Source: Jejubacter sp036620675 (GTDB taxonomy: Bacteria; Pseudomonadota; Gammaproteobacteria; Enterobacterales; Enterobacteriaceae). Taken from it: a stretch of 37,052 nucleotides of DNA. The notes beneath the pieces are model-generated. The model worked only from the letters and a program-made list of their open reading frames with translations, was not told where the DNA came from and made no database searches. The position numbers were made by a program, and so were the translations under genes. Positions 8,191-16,165 of the stretch are shown here, one piece after another. Each line of letters starts with the position of its first letter. The stretch's first letter is position 1. Location of the stretch: the NCBI GenBank assembly GCA_036620675.1, contig JAZHEE010000039.1, one strand, 5' to 3'.

Positions 8191-8630
8191 GAGTACACCC
8201 CATGCTCCAGACGCGTAATCAGCTTAATGACCTCATAGGCTCCCGTTTCGGATGCCATCAGGTCTGCTGGCACTTTCCAGCTCAATGCCCGGTTAGGTTC
8301 GTTCAACCACTTCTGTGCGGCTTCCCTGTCGCCTTCAAACAAATCTACCGCCCGATCAATGACGCGGATAATACGTACCAGACGTTCACTTTGTTCCGGG
8401 TTAAAACGTGCCTTCACACTGCGGCTAAATGTGGTTGACGGGATACCGGACATTTTTCTCAGGTCATTCTGGGTTATTCTGGCCCAGTCAGTGATCCGGT
8501 TCGCCACCTTCCCGTCCAGGCCTTCATTGATTTGGCCCAGAAGCGCTACGCCATCGGCATTATTTAACCCGGCAACCTGCCAGAGGCGCTGTGGTCTGGC
8601 TGGAGTTGAGGACAAACTAAAAGTTTTCAT
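8187..8630 (-). CDS. Xre/MbcA/ParS-type antitoxin of the RES toxin
   Basis: The ATG at 8630 (MKTFSLSSTPARPQRLWQ) follows AAATGGAGGTTTGCT, a strong ribosome site, and gives 147 aa; a longer frame to 8711 would start inside the promoter and is rejected. The middle carries a degenerate helix-turn-helix (ARITQNDLRKMSGIPSTTFSRSVK). The C-terminal DUF2384 part has the usual AVDLFEGDREAAQKWLNEPN segment, which docks on the toxin. It should neutralise the RES protein and repress its own promoter, where a matching inverted repeat overlaps the -10 box. Confidence 0.88.
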   Translation of the reverse strand: MKTFSLSSTPARPQRLWQVAGLNNADGVALLGQINEGLDGKVANRITDWARITQNDLRKMSGIPSTTFSRSVKARFNPEQSERLVRIIRVIDRAVDLFEGDREAAQKWLNEPNRALSWKVPADLMASETGAYEVIKLITRLEHGVYS

Positions 8631-8639
8631 AGCAAACCT

Positions 8640-8683
8640 CCATTTGGTCATTACATTATACCCAAATGGTAACACCAGAGCAA
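8640..8683 (-). promoter_or_regulatory. Promoter and operator of the RES/Xre operon
   Basis: On the minus strand TTGCTC (complement of 8678-8683) and a perfect TATAAT (complement of 8655-8660) are separated by 17 bases. A perfect 8-bp inverted repeat, CCATTTGG at 8640-8647 and CCAAATGG at 8662-8669, straddles the -10 box, with one arm near the ribosome site. This is the layout expected for self-repression by the antitoxin or the complex. Confidence 0.75.
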
Positions 8684-8730
8684 ATATCAACCACCAGCAG
8701 ACGGAAGGCATTTTTCCTGATTGCGATACC

Positions 8731-8959
8731 TCAGAGTGTAGCGATCGGTATCGAGTCCCACCTCGTTGTGTAGGCTGGAGAGAGCATATCTCTCTTCATT
8801 GACCACGCCGGTGCGATGCCCCGACCGGCAAACCATACTTTACCTTTGCCTGAGTTGTTTATCGTATCCAGTACATTCATGAGCGCGTCACTGTTTGCAT
8901 ACGACCTACCTCATCAAATAACGATAGCTGGGTAACTCCGCAGGGACGGAAATCGTTGA
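8731..8959 (-). pseudogene. umuC: 3' remnant of umuC/mucB (DNA polymerase V catalytic subunit)
   Basis: Minus-strand translation gives INDFRPCGVTQLSLFDEVGR, then after a one-base frameshift SYANSDALMNVLDTINNSGK, GKVWFAGRGIAPAWSMKRDM and LSPAYTTRWDSIPIATL up to the TGA at 8733-8731. This is the C-terminal 75 or so residues of UmuC/MucB, including the well-conserved VWFAGRG and MKR.MLSP.YTTRW segments. The remainder is lost at the edge of the IS3-family element (8960), and the frameshift near 8910 shows further decay. Plasmids of this kind often carry umuDC/mucAB-type SOS operons. The remnant has no function as it stands. Confidence 0.82.
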
Positions 8960-9000
8960 TGAAGTGGTTTACTGAATTTGGCCACCTGAACAGAGGTGAT

Positions 9001-9333
<333 letters not shown>

Positions 9334-9359
9334 TCGGGAAACTCAGGGCGCGTTATCCT

Positions 9360-10198
9360 GTGGCCACTCTCTGCCATGTGTTCGGGGTTCATCGCAGCAG
9401 CTACAAATACTGGAAAAACCGTCCTGAAAAGCCAGACGGCAGACGGGCTGTATTACGCAGTCAGGTACTTGAACTGCATGGCATCAGCCACGGCTCTGCC
9501 GGAGCAAGAAGCATCGCCACAATGGCAACCCAGAGAGGATACCAGATGGGGCGCTGGCTTGCTGGCAGACTCATGAAAGAGCTGGGGCTGGTCAGTTGCC
9601 AGCAGCCGACTCACCGGTATAAGCGTGGTGGTCATGAGCACGTTGCTATCCCGAATCATCTTGAGCGACAGTTCGCCGTAACGGAACCAAATCAGGTGTG
9701 GTGCGGTGATGTGACCTATATCTGGACGGGTAAGCGCTGGGCGTACCTCGCCGTTGTTCCCGACCTGTTCGCAAGAAAACCAGTGGGCTGGGCCATGTCG
9801 TTCTCGCGGACAGCAGGCTCACCATGAAAGCACTGGAAATGGCATGGGAAACCCGTGGTAAGCCAGTCGGGGTGATGTTCCACAGCGCTCAAGGCAGTCA
9901 TTATACGAGCAGGCAGTTCCGGCAGTTACTGTGGCGATACCGGTTCAGGCAGAGTATGAGTCGGCGTGGAAACTGCTGGGATAACAGCCCAATGGAGCGC
10001 TTCTTCAGGAGTCTGAAGAACGAATGGGTGCCGGCGACGGGCTATGTAAGCTTCAGCGATGCAGCCCACGCAATAACGGACTACATCGTTGGATATTACA
10101 GCGCAATAAGACCGCACGAATATAATGGTGGGTTACCACCAAACGAATCAGAAAACCGATACTGGAAAAACTCTAACGCGGTGGCCAGTTTTTGTTGA
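9360..10198 (+). pseudogene. IS3-family OrfB transposase, frameshifted and with a lost catalytic Asp
   Basis: The DDE core begins normally (WCGDVTYIWTGKRWAYLAVV), but one base is missing near 9806, so the first part runs off-frame as RTAGSP and stops at 9827. The second part continues in another frame from about 9812 (MKALEMAWETRGKPVGVMFH). Independently, the second catalytic Asp is Ala: the motif reads FHSAQGSHYTS instead of FHSDQGSHYTS, codon GCT at 9887-9889. The catalytic Glu region (NCWDNSPMERFFRSLKNEW) is intact. With both defects the element cannot move by itself. Confidence 0.88.
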
Positions 10199-10206
10199 CC
10201 ACTTCA

Positions 10207-10361
10207 CAGCAGAAGAGGCCCTGAAACGGATCGGTGATTACCTTCGCCATATACTGAGTGTGCTACCGGAGTGGCCGTCGAACAAAGTCGCCGAGCTCCT
10301 GTCATGGAAGGCAGATCCCACCAATAAATAGTCGTCAATACGGCGATCACTTTACGCTTAC
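10207..10361 (+). mobile_element. Right-end remnant of an IS66-family element (tnpC tail)
   Basis: The frame TAEEALKRIGDYLRHILSVL followed by PEWPSNKVAELLSWKADPTNK (stop at 10329-10331) matches the conserved C-terminal extension of IS66-family TnpC. The DNA then ends in GATCACTTTACGCTTAC; read inward this is GTAAGCG..., the family's terminal sequence, with the outer base at 10361. Everything left of 10207 is lost at the IS3-family element. An IS66 left end in the same orientation occurs at 22489. Confidence 0.72.
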
Positions 10362-10677
10362 CACTAACTTAAGTGATACCAACTGTCTGGAGATTCAGGG
10401 GGCCAGTCTATCCGCCATCTGCTGTCTGTCATATTTTTACCTTCAGAAATTATCAGTTTAGACACTCTGATAATCCCTTCTAGGATAGTTTAAATTGGGC
10501 TGGGTAAATTTTTCCAGTGCATCAAGATGTCTTATTGGAAATTAGTAAAACACATTTGTGAAATATTGCTAAGGCTAAAGCGTGATGGCTATCACCCTAC
10601 ATAATTTTTTTATTCACTACCTTAGATGCTGAATCCTGACCTGAGGTTGTGTCAGGAAATAAATACTGGAGATAGCA
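10362..10677. other. Intergenic region upstream of the MFS gene
   Basis: There is no credible gene. The AT-rich stretch 10480-10677 should contain the promoter of the MFS gene; I see no confident -35/-10 pair. GGAGATAGCA just before 10678 is a good ribosome site. No divergent regulator gene is present, although YnfM-type exporters often have a LysR-type neighbour. Confidence 0.5.
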
Positions 10678-11883
10678 ATGGGGAATATAATAAAAGACGG
10701 AAGTGGCAGTTATTTTCCAATGTTGTTTATTCTGCCACTTGCCGGACTGGCTGAACTTGCATCACTGTACTCTATTCAGGCGCTGCTACCAAAACTGAGT
10801 GAGGTTTATCATATTCCGCTGAATCAGGTTGGCATGATATTATCTGCCGAAGTAGGGTTCCTGGCATTTGCCATGTTGTTCAGCGGTTCGTTATCGGATC
10901 GCTTTGGTCGCAAACCTGTAATATTTGCATCCCTTTTTGCCGGAGGTGTTTTGACGTTACTGTGCGCGCTGGCACCATCATGGCAGGTTTTAGTTATCTT
11001 CCGGGCACTGCTGGGTATTGCGGTCAGCGGTGTTACTGCAGCAATTACGGTATATATCAGTGAAGAGGTCTCTCCGGGTATGGCCGGGATCATCACCAGT
11101 TATTTTATCTTTGGCAATTCTCTGGGAAGTATGTCAGGGAGGGTTATTGCGACCCAGATGATGGAGCATTTTTCTGTTGAAGTTATATTTTCTCTTTTTG
11201 GTTGTGTCCTGATTATTATTGCTCTTGCGGTGAAATTCCTGTTACCGGCATCGAGAAATTTTAAAGCATCCTCATCACTACAGTTATCGGTTGTCTTCCG
11301 GGGGGGACTGAACCATATCAGAAACATTAAAGTTTCGTTATGTTTCATAACAGGTTTTATTCTGTTCGGTTCATTTACGTCCATCTTTAATTTTTTAGCT
11401 TTTAATTTACACAATGCTCCGTACAACCTCGACTATACATGGATTGGGCTAATACCACTGAGTTTTTCCCTTACTTTTTTCATTGCACCTTATGCTGCTC
11501 GTCAGGCAATCCGGTATGGATCAATGAATGTTTTAAGTTTTTTAATTAGTTTTATGATGGTTGGGGTGTTTATTACATTTATTGCTGAGTCTGTCTGGTT
11601 ATTTATATCTGGCGTGGTGCTCCTTTCAGCTGCATTCTTCTCATCACATTCAATCATTCTTGCCTGGGTCAGTGCCAGAACATCCAGTGCAAAAGGACAG
11701 GCCACCTCTTTTTATTTACTCTCTTATTATTCCGGTGGTGCGGTAATGGGGTATGTCAATGGCTGGTTGTTCGCCATACAAGGGTGGGGCGGTCTGGCGA
11801 TATCCTGTCTTGTTATGCTGGGCATTGGGCTTATGATCACACGGGTGATATCAGCGAGAAGAAATGACATATACATTAAGTAA
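10678..11883 (+). CDS. MFS transporter, DHA1 family, YnfM-like
   Basis: This 401-aa inner-membrane protein has about 12 hydrophobic segments. The loop between helices 2 and 3 carries the MFS motif A (GSLSDRFGRKPVIFAS) and helix 4/5 has the RALLGIAVSGVTAAITVYIS pattern of drug/proton antiporters. Length and motifs fit DHA1-family exporters such as YnfM of E. coli. Expected role is proton-driven efflux of a small molecule; the substrate cannot be read from sequence. It is intact, lies between IS66 debris and plasmid backbone, and is somewhat more AT-rich than its right-hand neighbours, so it is probably cargo carried in by the mosaic. A hairpin follows the stop at once. Confidence 0.85.
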   Translation: MGNIIKDGSGSYFPMLFILPLAGLAELASLYSIQALLPKLSEVYHIPLNQVGMILSAEVGFLAFAMLFSGSLSDRFGRKPVIFASLFAGGVLTLLCALAPSWQVLVIFRALLGIAVSGVTAAITVYISEEVSPGMAGIITSYFIFGNSLGSMSGRVIATQMMEHFSVEVIFSLFGCVLIIIALAVKFLLPASRNFKASSSLQLSVVFRGGLNHIRNIKVSLCFITGFILFGSFTSIFNFLAFNLHNAPYNLDYTWIGLIPLSFSLTFFIAPYAARQAIRYGSMNVLSFLISFMMVGVFITFIAESVWLFISGVVLLSAAFFSSHSIILAWVSARTSSAKGQATSFYLLSYYSGGAVMGYVNGWLFAIQGWGGLAISCLVMLGIGLMITRVISARRNDIYIK

Positions 11884-11909
11884 TGTCCGCTATTGGCACA
11901 AAGCGGACA
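11884..11909 (+). terminator. Hairpin directly after the MFS stop
   Basis: TGTCCGCT at 11884-11891 pairs perfectly with AGCGGACA at 11902-11909, loop of ten bases. No U-run follows (TCCCTCC), so it may be an mRNA 3' stabiliser, a dispersed repeat or a weak terminator. The next 139 bases before the convergent gene show nothing recognisable. Confidence 0.45.
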
Positions 11910-12048
11910 TCCCTCCTTCATGCGCTCTTTCTGCCGTCAGTTAGCCCAGTCTTCCAGCGTGAGGTCCGGTACTGGCCACGTTACCATGACCGTTTCTTCG
12001 TCTTTGTAAGTCTGGGCCGACGACCTGCATCCGGCGCGCTTCTGCGCC

Positions 12049-12630
12049 TCAGAACACGGGCCGCTCCGTCGGCGGCAGGCGCAGCGCGTCGCGTATCTGA
12101 TCGACCATATCCAGAAAATCCCCTTCTTTCTGAAGGAAGAACAGTTGTTTATGCACCTCCATCAGCGTCGGTAAATCACGACGGGCGGCCTCGATAAAGA
12201 GGGCAAATGCCAGTGAGGAGCCATGCGGGATATGCGTGATGTCAGGCAGCTGTGATGCACGCAGCTCAAGCAGGGGAACGCCTTTACGCATGATAGTCTG
12301 CAGATCCTCCTGTTTATAAATGCCCAGCAGACGACACCAGGTCCGGTTCTCGGCCAGCGTCTGTGCACTGTCATACCAGTAGTCGGCGAGGGCGGCCCCC
12401 ATCATGCCGGCCACGTCTTTATCCATCAGCGCGACAAGGCTGTTCCCGCGCATGAAGTTACCGATGAGATCCCCGAAGGAGGCCGAGAGGAACTCTTTGA
12501 CAAAATCGCTTTTTGACTTGCCAGCCGCCCTCGCCTGCTCCGTGATCTCAATATCCACATCAAGCGGCATGTTCCGCACGGTAAGCGTGCGAGTGAATCC
12601 TTTTTCAGTATTTTCGTTCTGTTCAGTCAT
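12049..12630 (-). CDS. Uncharacterised plasmid protein with a ribbon-helix-helix-like N-terminus
   Basis: The ATG at 12630 (MTEQNENTEKGFTRTLTVRN) follows CTGGAGACACAC; the frame stays open to 12660 but the ribosome site favours the internal start, giving 193 aa. Residues about 12-50 (TRTLTVRNMPLDVDIEITEQ, then AARAAGKSKSDFVKEFL-like) have the strand-helix-helix character of RHH DNA-binding proteins. The remaining roughly 140 residues are mostly helical, with no family recognised. It stands alone on the minus strand, opposite the following plus-strand block. A regulatory or maintenance role is a guess from the N-terminus only. Confidence 0.7.
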   Translation of the reverse strand: MTEQNENTEKGFTRTLTVRNMPLDVDIEITEQARAAGKSKSDFVKEFLSASFGDLIGNFMRGNSLVALMDKDVAGMMGAALADYWYDSAQTLAENRTWCRLLGIYKQEDLQTIMRKGVPLLELRASQLPDITHIPHGSSLAFALFIEAARRDLPTLMEVHKQLFFLQKEGDFLDMVDQIRDALRLPPTERPVF

Positions 12631-13218
12631 GTGTGTCTCCAGATGGAAAAGATTTATCAAAAATGACAGTAATCATCCCAGATTTATTCTTTTAAGTTCA
12701 AACTATTCCATATCATTGCAGATATCAACATCGTTTGCAGTTTTAATGTTGTGGTGCTGACGGCTGCATATTTTAATCAGATGTAAACGGAGTTGCTTTC
12801 CGCCGATGCTGAGATCCGAAAAAAGGAAGTTCCGGATCTCTGCGAACCCCACCGGCGCGCAGCGGCCCGGCAACACAAGATGTAGCGGTATTATCATCTG
12901 CTTTTGACGCTATATGTTGTGTCCCTCCCCTGCCCCGTGACCGGCCGCTCACCACCCTAAAAGGGCGCTGTGGTTATTCCCTGACCGTGGTACACTTCCG
13001 GAAAGTTGTGATATACAGGAAAATCGGATCTGCCGGAAACGGTCATTCGGTAATTTAACGGCGTGACTGTTTCATGGCTTATTATTTGCTGATTTCTTCC
13101 TTTGTGTACAAAATGAATCATAACGTATACATTTGTTGTTATAGCGGTAAATAAGGTTTCATGTTTACTTCAAAGACCATTTACCAGTCCTGAATACGTT
13201 TTGCATAAGGAAGGAGTC
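12631..13218. other. Divergent intergenic region (588 bp)
   Basis: The region separates the minus-strand RHH-like gene from the plus-strand block starting at 13219 and must hold both promoters. No gene is supported. Near 13105-13131 an imperfect palindrome (TGTACA ... GTATACA) lies about 90 bp upstream of the next start and could be an operator. AAGGAAGGAGTC precedes the ATG at 13219. Confidence 0.4.
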
Positions 13219-14163
13219 ATGGCGAAGATCCAGGCCAGAAATGTTGACGATGCGCTGTTTGCACGCATTGAGCAGTCAGCGATGAAAAATGAACGTTCAC
13301 TCGAAGGAGAGATCCGCCTGGCGCTGGCCAGACAGTATCCTGCCGGGACCACCTCACCGGAAATTCTCTCCAGCCGGCAACAGTGGCAGAAGGAATGTGG
13401 CGGGCGTCTGCGCGCCCTGTTTGACCGTCTGTCCGCTGACGGCTTTTTCCCGGGGGCCGGGCAACCCGGGCCGACGCGGATCGCCGACCAGGTACGGATA
13501 GCTCACCGGTTACATGTTTCCCCGGGACTGCTCCTGGACTGTATCGATGGCGCCGGTGAGTTAACCCGTGAGCTGGCTGAACGGATTGAAAGCCGGTTCG
13601 GCGCCAGTGCAGACTGGCTGACCACCGGTGACGGGAAGATGTTCCCGCTGGTGATCCTGGGGACGTATTTTGGTGTCAGCTGGGAGGAGTTTTTCTTCCC
13701 GGATGATGATGAAAGGTATGTCTTTGAGTTCATCCGCATCGCCGGCGGGCGCCATGATGGCACCCTGATGATCCTGCGCCAGCATGAGCAGAACGGCCGT
13801 ATCACTGCCGGCGTGGTAACAGAGGCGTTTTTCCTTGGTGCCGGTATGGGGCCGGGGGGGTATGTAAACCTGAAAGAATTTTTGTTGTTCCTCAGACAAC
13901 ACGGCGGGAATCTGGTCATGAATGCGTATGTGTTCTCCCCCCCGGAGCCGGATTTTGATTTCTGGTCAGTCATGGGTCAGCACCATCCGGTCTGGTTCCG
14001 TGACGCCAGACGTCGCTCCCCTTCCCGCTGGCTGCAGCAGGTACTCAGTGGTGAAGATCCGGGCGAATGGTTTGCCGGGGGATGGTCATCAATACTGAAA
14101 GAAGTGGCCGAAGCTACCCCTCCGGATAACGCTACTGAACATACTGAAAAAAATGATGAATGA
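13219..14163 (+). CDS. FitA-like RHH plus repressor-like protein, unknown function
   Basis: The ATG at 13219 with AAGGAGTC in front is preferred over an upstream TTG; it gives 314 aa. Residues 1-40 (MAKIQARNVDDALFARIEQS and on to LEGEIRLALARQY) match the Arc/FitA-type ribbon-helix-helix of antitoxins. Residues about 85-145 look like a helix-turn-helix repressor segment (IADQVRIAHRLHVSPGLLLD ... FGASADWLTTGDGKMFPL), where DWLxTGxG is typical of phage-type repressors. The C-terminal part is unrecognised and ends acidic. It heads a plus-strand run of genes. It may regulate that run; no toxin partner is evident. Confidence 0.65.
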   Translation: MAKIQARNVDDALFARIEQSAMKNERSLEGEIRLALARQYPAGTTSPEILSSRQQWQKECGGRLRALFDRLSADGFFPGAGQPGPTRIADQVRIAHRLHVSPGLLLDCIDGAGELTRELAERIESRFGASADWLTTGDGKMFPLVILGTYFGVSWEEFFFPDDDERYVFEFIRIAGGRHDGTLMILRQHEQNGRITAGVVTEAFFLGAGMGPGGYVNLKEFLLFLRQHGGNLVMNAYVFSPPEPDFDFWSVMGQHHPVWFRDARRRSPSRWLQQVLSGEDPGEWFAGGWSSILKEVAEATPPDNATEHTEKNDE

Positions 14164-14199
14164 TTCGGTGCATCACGGCAACGTATAACAGGAAACCAG

Positions 14200-14592
14200 A
14201 TGAACAGAACATATGACGAACCAGAGACCGAAACGGACGTGATGGCCGCCGCCTTCCGCACCATGCGCAGGTACGGCATGACTATCATCACCGCCACGCA
14301 GCATTTGGATGTTAATGGTTACGTGAAATCTGACCCGCGGATGCCCAGAACGCGGCTGCGCCGCTACCTGGGGCAGTATGGCCTGCGCGGTGAGGCGCTG
14401 AACAGGGAGGTCAGACGTATCGTTGCGGGGCCTGAGCGACGCGACAGTAAGCTGAAGGACGGGATTTACTATACCTGGCCTTATGGCTGGGAGCCCTGTG
14501 ATTTTACGCCGATGATGCGCCGTATTTTTCGCGGGAAGCGGACCCGCCATGTGATGATGTCAGATGAAATGCCAGCGCTGTTTCTCAACTAA
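14200..14592 (+). CDS. Hypothetical protein (130 aa)
   Basis: A basic protein starting MNRTYDEPETETDVMAAAFR, 36 bases after the previous stop, with AACAGGAAACCAG as a ribosome site. It is rich in Arg and aromatic residues (RRIVAGPERRDSKLKDGIYY, TWPYGWEPCDFTPMMRRIFR). No signal peptide or membrane segment. It is not recognised; position suggests co-transcription with the RHH-like gene. Confidence 0.55.
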   Translation: MNRTYDEPETETDVMAAAFRTMRRYGMTIITATQHLDVNGYVKSDPRMPRTRLRRYLGQYGLRGEALNREVRRIVAGPERRDSKLKDGIYYTWPYGWEPCDFTPMMRRIFRGKRTRHVMMSDEMPALFLN

Positions 14593-14616
14593 AGTACTAA
14601 CGAACAGGCCCAGTCT

Positions 14617-15171
14617 GTGTATAAGCATACTCCCCAAATCAGGTTCGGGATGATAGCGCCCGGACAACATGGCAAGAATCTGCGGGACATTCCTGAGCAG
14701 TGTTTTGATTACGGGTTTGATCGGGAAGATCGCTGGCCGGGGCTGGTTCTGGCCTCTACGGTAACTGTGCCGAACGGTAACACCGATGGCTGGCGACTGG
14801 CGACGCAGAGTTGCGGTGGATTCAGCTGTAACGAATTTCAGGCCGCCGTTCTGCCCCTGCCAGTTCGCCCGGAGATGCTACGGTTTCTTGAAACCGTCGC
14901 GGAGGAGGAATTTTCGCCGGCGCCTCTGGATTACTTCAATATGATGGATGCCGGCGATGCCGCAGCAGTTAAAACAGGGTACCTGTCATGTCTTCACCGC
15001 GCGGGGCTTTCCTGCAGTGAGCATAATCTGTCACTTCTGACACAGGCGCTTTATCCGGTGGATGCCACAGCGGAAAACATGAAGGTCCTGGCCGGGAATT
15101 GTACTGAACTGGCCGCAATGAAGGTTCCCGGGGGACTGACGATATTTATCGTGGGTCAGAACTGTGATTAA
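14617..15171 (+). CDS. Hypothetical protein (184 aa)
   Basis: The frame opens with a GTG at 14617; an internal ATG at 14650 (MIAPGQHGKNLRDI) is an alternative start, and neither has a convincing ribosome site. The sequence is soluble in character, with several Cys, and ends GLTIFIVGQNCD. No motif is recognised. It lies 24 bases after the 130-aa gene and reads in the same direction, so it is probably part of one transcript. Confidence 0.5.
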   Translation: MYKHTPQIRFGMIAPGQHGKNLRDIPEQCFDYGFDREDRWPGLVLASTVTVPNGNTDGWRLATQSCGGFSCNEFQAAVLPLPVRPEMLRFLETVAEEEFSPAPLDYFNMMDAGDAAAVKTGYLSCLHRAGLSCSEHNLSLLTQALYPVDATAENMKVLAGNCTELAAMKVPGGLTIFIVGQNCD

Positions 15172-15216
15172 TTTGAACACAAATGTGCAATTCCTGGAGA
15201 CGTAGGATAACAGTCA

Positions 15217-15420
15217 ATGATGCCGGGATTACCAGGTCCGGGCGTTTCGTTTTCCGCTGTGCAGCTGCCGATGATGACAACCCTGAGCGCCAGCGACGGC
15301 TGTCACCTGTATTTTGAGCAGGGCACACTGGTGTGGATCGAGGTTTACTCGCAGGGCGACAAGCGCTGGCCGTTTTATGGCAGACCAGAACTGACGGGAA
15401 TTACCCATTCATCCACGTAA
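15217..15420 (+). pseudogene. 5' part of an unrecognised gene, probably frameshifted
   Basis: The ATG at 15217 opens a 67-aa frame (MMPGLPGPGVSFSAVQLPMM ... KRWPFYGRPELTGITHSST). Near 15385 the protein-like reading moves to another frame (RTDGNYPFIHVTVTRRDKET GRRTAV...), and near 15500 it returns to the first (VSAVRRLEDCYRGLQEKIVQ). The stop at 15418-15420 thus lies between two pieces of the same frame. Either one gene of about 247 codons (15217-15960) carries two compensating indels, or two separate genes are present. Family not recognised. Confidence 0.4.
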
Positions 15421-15462
15421 CAGTTACGCGACGGGACAAAGAGACCGGCAGACGAACTGCAG

Positions 15463-15960
15463 TTGCCACGGGGCAGGTGTTCAACGCTCCGGGTGGAGCC
15501 CCTGGTATCCGCGGTACGCCGGCTGGAAGACTGTTATCGCGGGCTGCAGGAAAAAATCGTGCAGCTCGAAGGCAAAAAACGGTCGCAAAAACAGTTAATT
15601 ACTTCACTTAGGAATCGTCCATTTTATCATCTGTTGCACAGGAAAGGGGGCCAGCTCCCGGACGAGAAATGTGACGCCCTGCCACTGCGGGCAGAAAAAC
15701 TGTCTCTGCCGCAGAGCGGGGATTCTGACCTGGAGGTGGCGCAACGGGCAACCGGGGTTATCCGGATGGCTACCCTGTGTACTCAGTCGCAGAAAAGAAT
15801 CCTGGAGCTGGAAAGGGAGCTTGCCTCGCAAAGTGAATACCTCGTTGACCTGCAGACAAATCTCCTTTCTGTCCTGCGGCAGAAAGTCGCCAACCTGACC
15901 TTATTCTGGGGGGGCGTGGTGATTTTTCTGTACTTTATTAAGTGGATGTTGGGGGCATGA
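15463..15960 (+). CDS. Coiled-coil protein with C-terminal membrane anchor, unknown function
   Basis: The frame is open from the stop at 15420; starts available are a TTG at 15463 or a GTG at 15493. Heptad-like segments appear twice (LVSAVRRLEDCYRGLQEKIV and ILELERELASQSEYLVDLQT). One membrane helix ends the protein (LTLFWGGVVIFLYFIKWMLG), so the bulk should face the cytoplasm as a tail-anchored protein. It is followed 43 bases later by another membrane protein gene and then by resD. The arrangement takes the place that ccdAB has before resD in F. It may be the 3' part of the broken gene starting at 15217. Confidence 0.55.
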   Translation: MPRGRCSTLRVEPLVSAVRRLEDCYRGLQEKIVQLEGKKRSQKQLITSLRNRPFYHLLHRKGGQLPDEKCDALPLRAEKLSLPQSGDSDLEVAQRATGVIRMATLCTQSQKRILELERELASQSEYLVDLQTNLLSVLRQKVANLTLFWGGVVIFLYFIKWMLGA

Positions 15961-16003
15961 ATGTTCCCGTTCCATAGCCACCCACTGAAGAGGACTGAAA
16001 CCT

Positions 16004-16165
16004 GTGGCCGAAAATATCGTGTCTGTAATCACTGACGGGGTAGTCTTGTTTGCGACTTCGTCTGTTTTCTGGCTGGCCGTCGCTGGCTGGTTAGTCATCC
16101 TGACTCCGGTAATATTACGAAGAAAATTCTCGGCAAAGAAAAAAGTTAACAGAAATTATGAATAA
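16004..16165 (+). CDS. Small membrane protein (53 aa) overlapping resD
   Basis: A GTG at 16004 after GAAGAGGACTGAAACCT starts AENIVSVITDGVVLFATSSV, followed by a strongly hydrophobic stretch (FWLAVAGWLVILTPVILR) and a basic tail (RRKFSAKKKVNRNYE). The stop at 16163-16165 overlaps the ATG of resD (16158) by eight bases, which implies translational coupling. The topology (a long hydrophobic stretch and a positive cytoplasmic tail) resembles many small toxin or anchor proteins, but no family is recognised. Confidence 0.6.
   Translation: MAENIVSVITDGVVLFATSSVFWLAVAGWLVILTPVILRRKFSAKKKVNRNYE

Noticed and set aside
8631..8711. An N-terminal extension of the Xre antitoxin starting at 8711 (a hydrophobic stretch that could be a membrane anchor).
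   Set aside because: It overlaps the promoter and operator; the ATG at 8630 has a strong GGAGG site and gives the family's usual length.
8768..8785. The stretch TGTGTAGGCTGGAG resembles the start of a common laboratory cassette priming site.
   Set aside because: Only about 13-14 bases agree and the match breaks off at once. The bases are part of the umuC coding remnant (AYTTRW), so it is a chance match.
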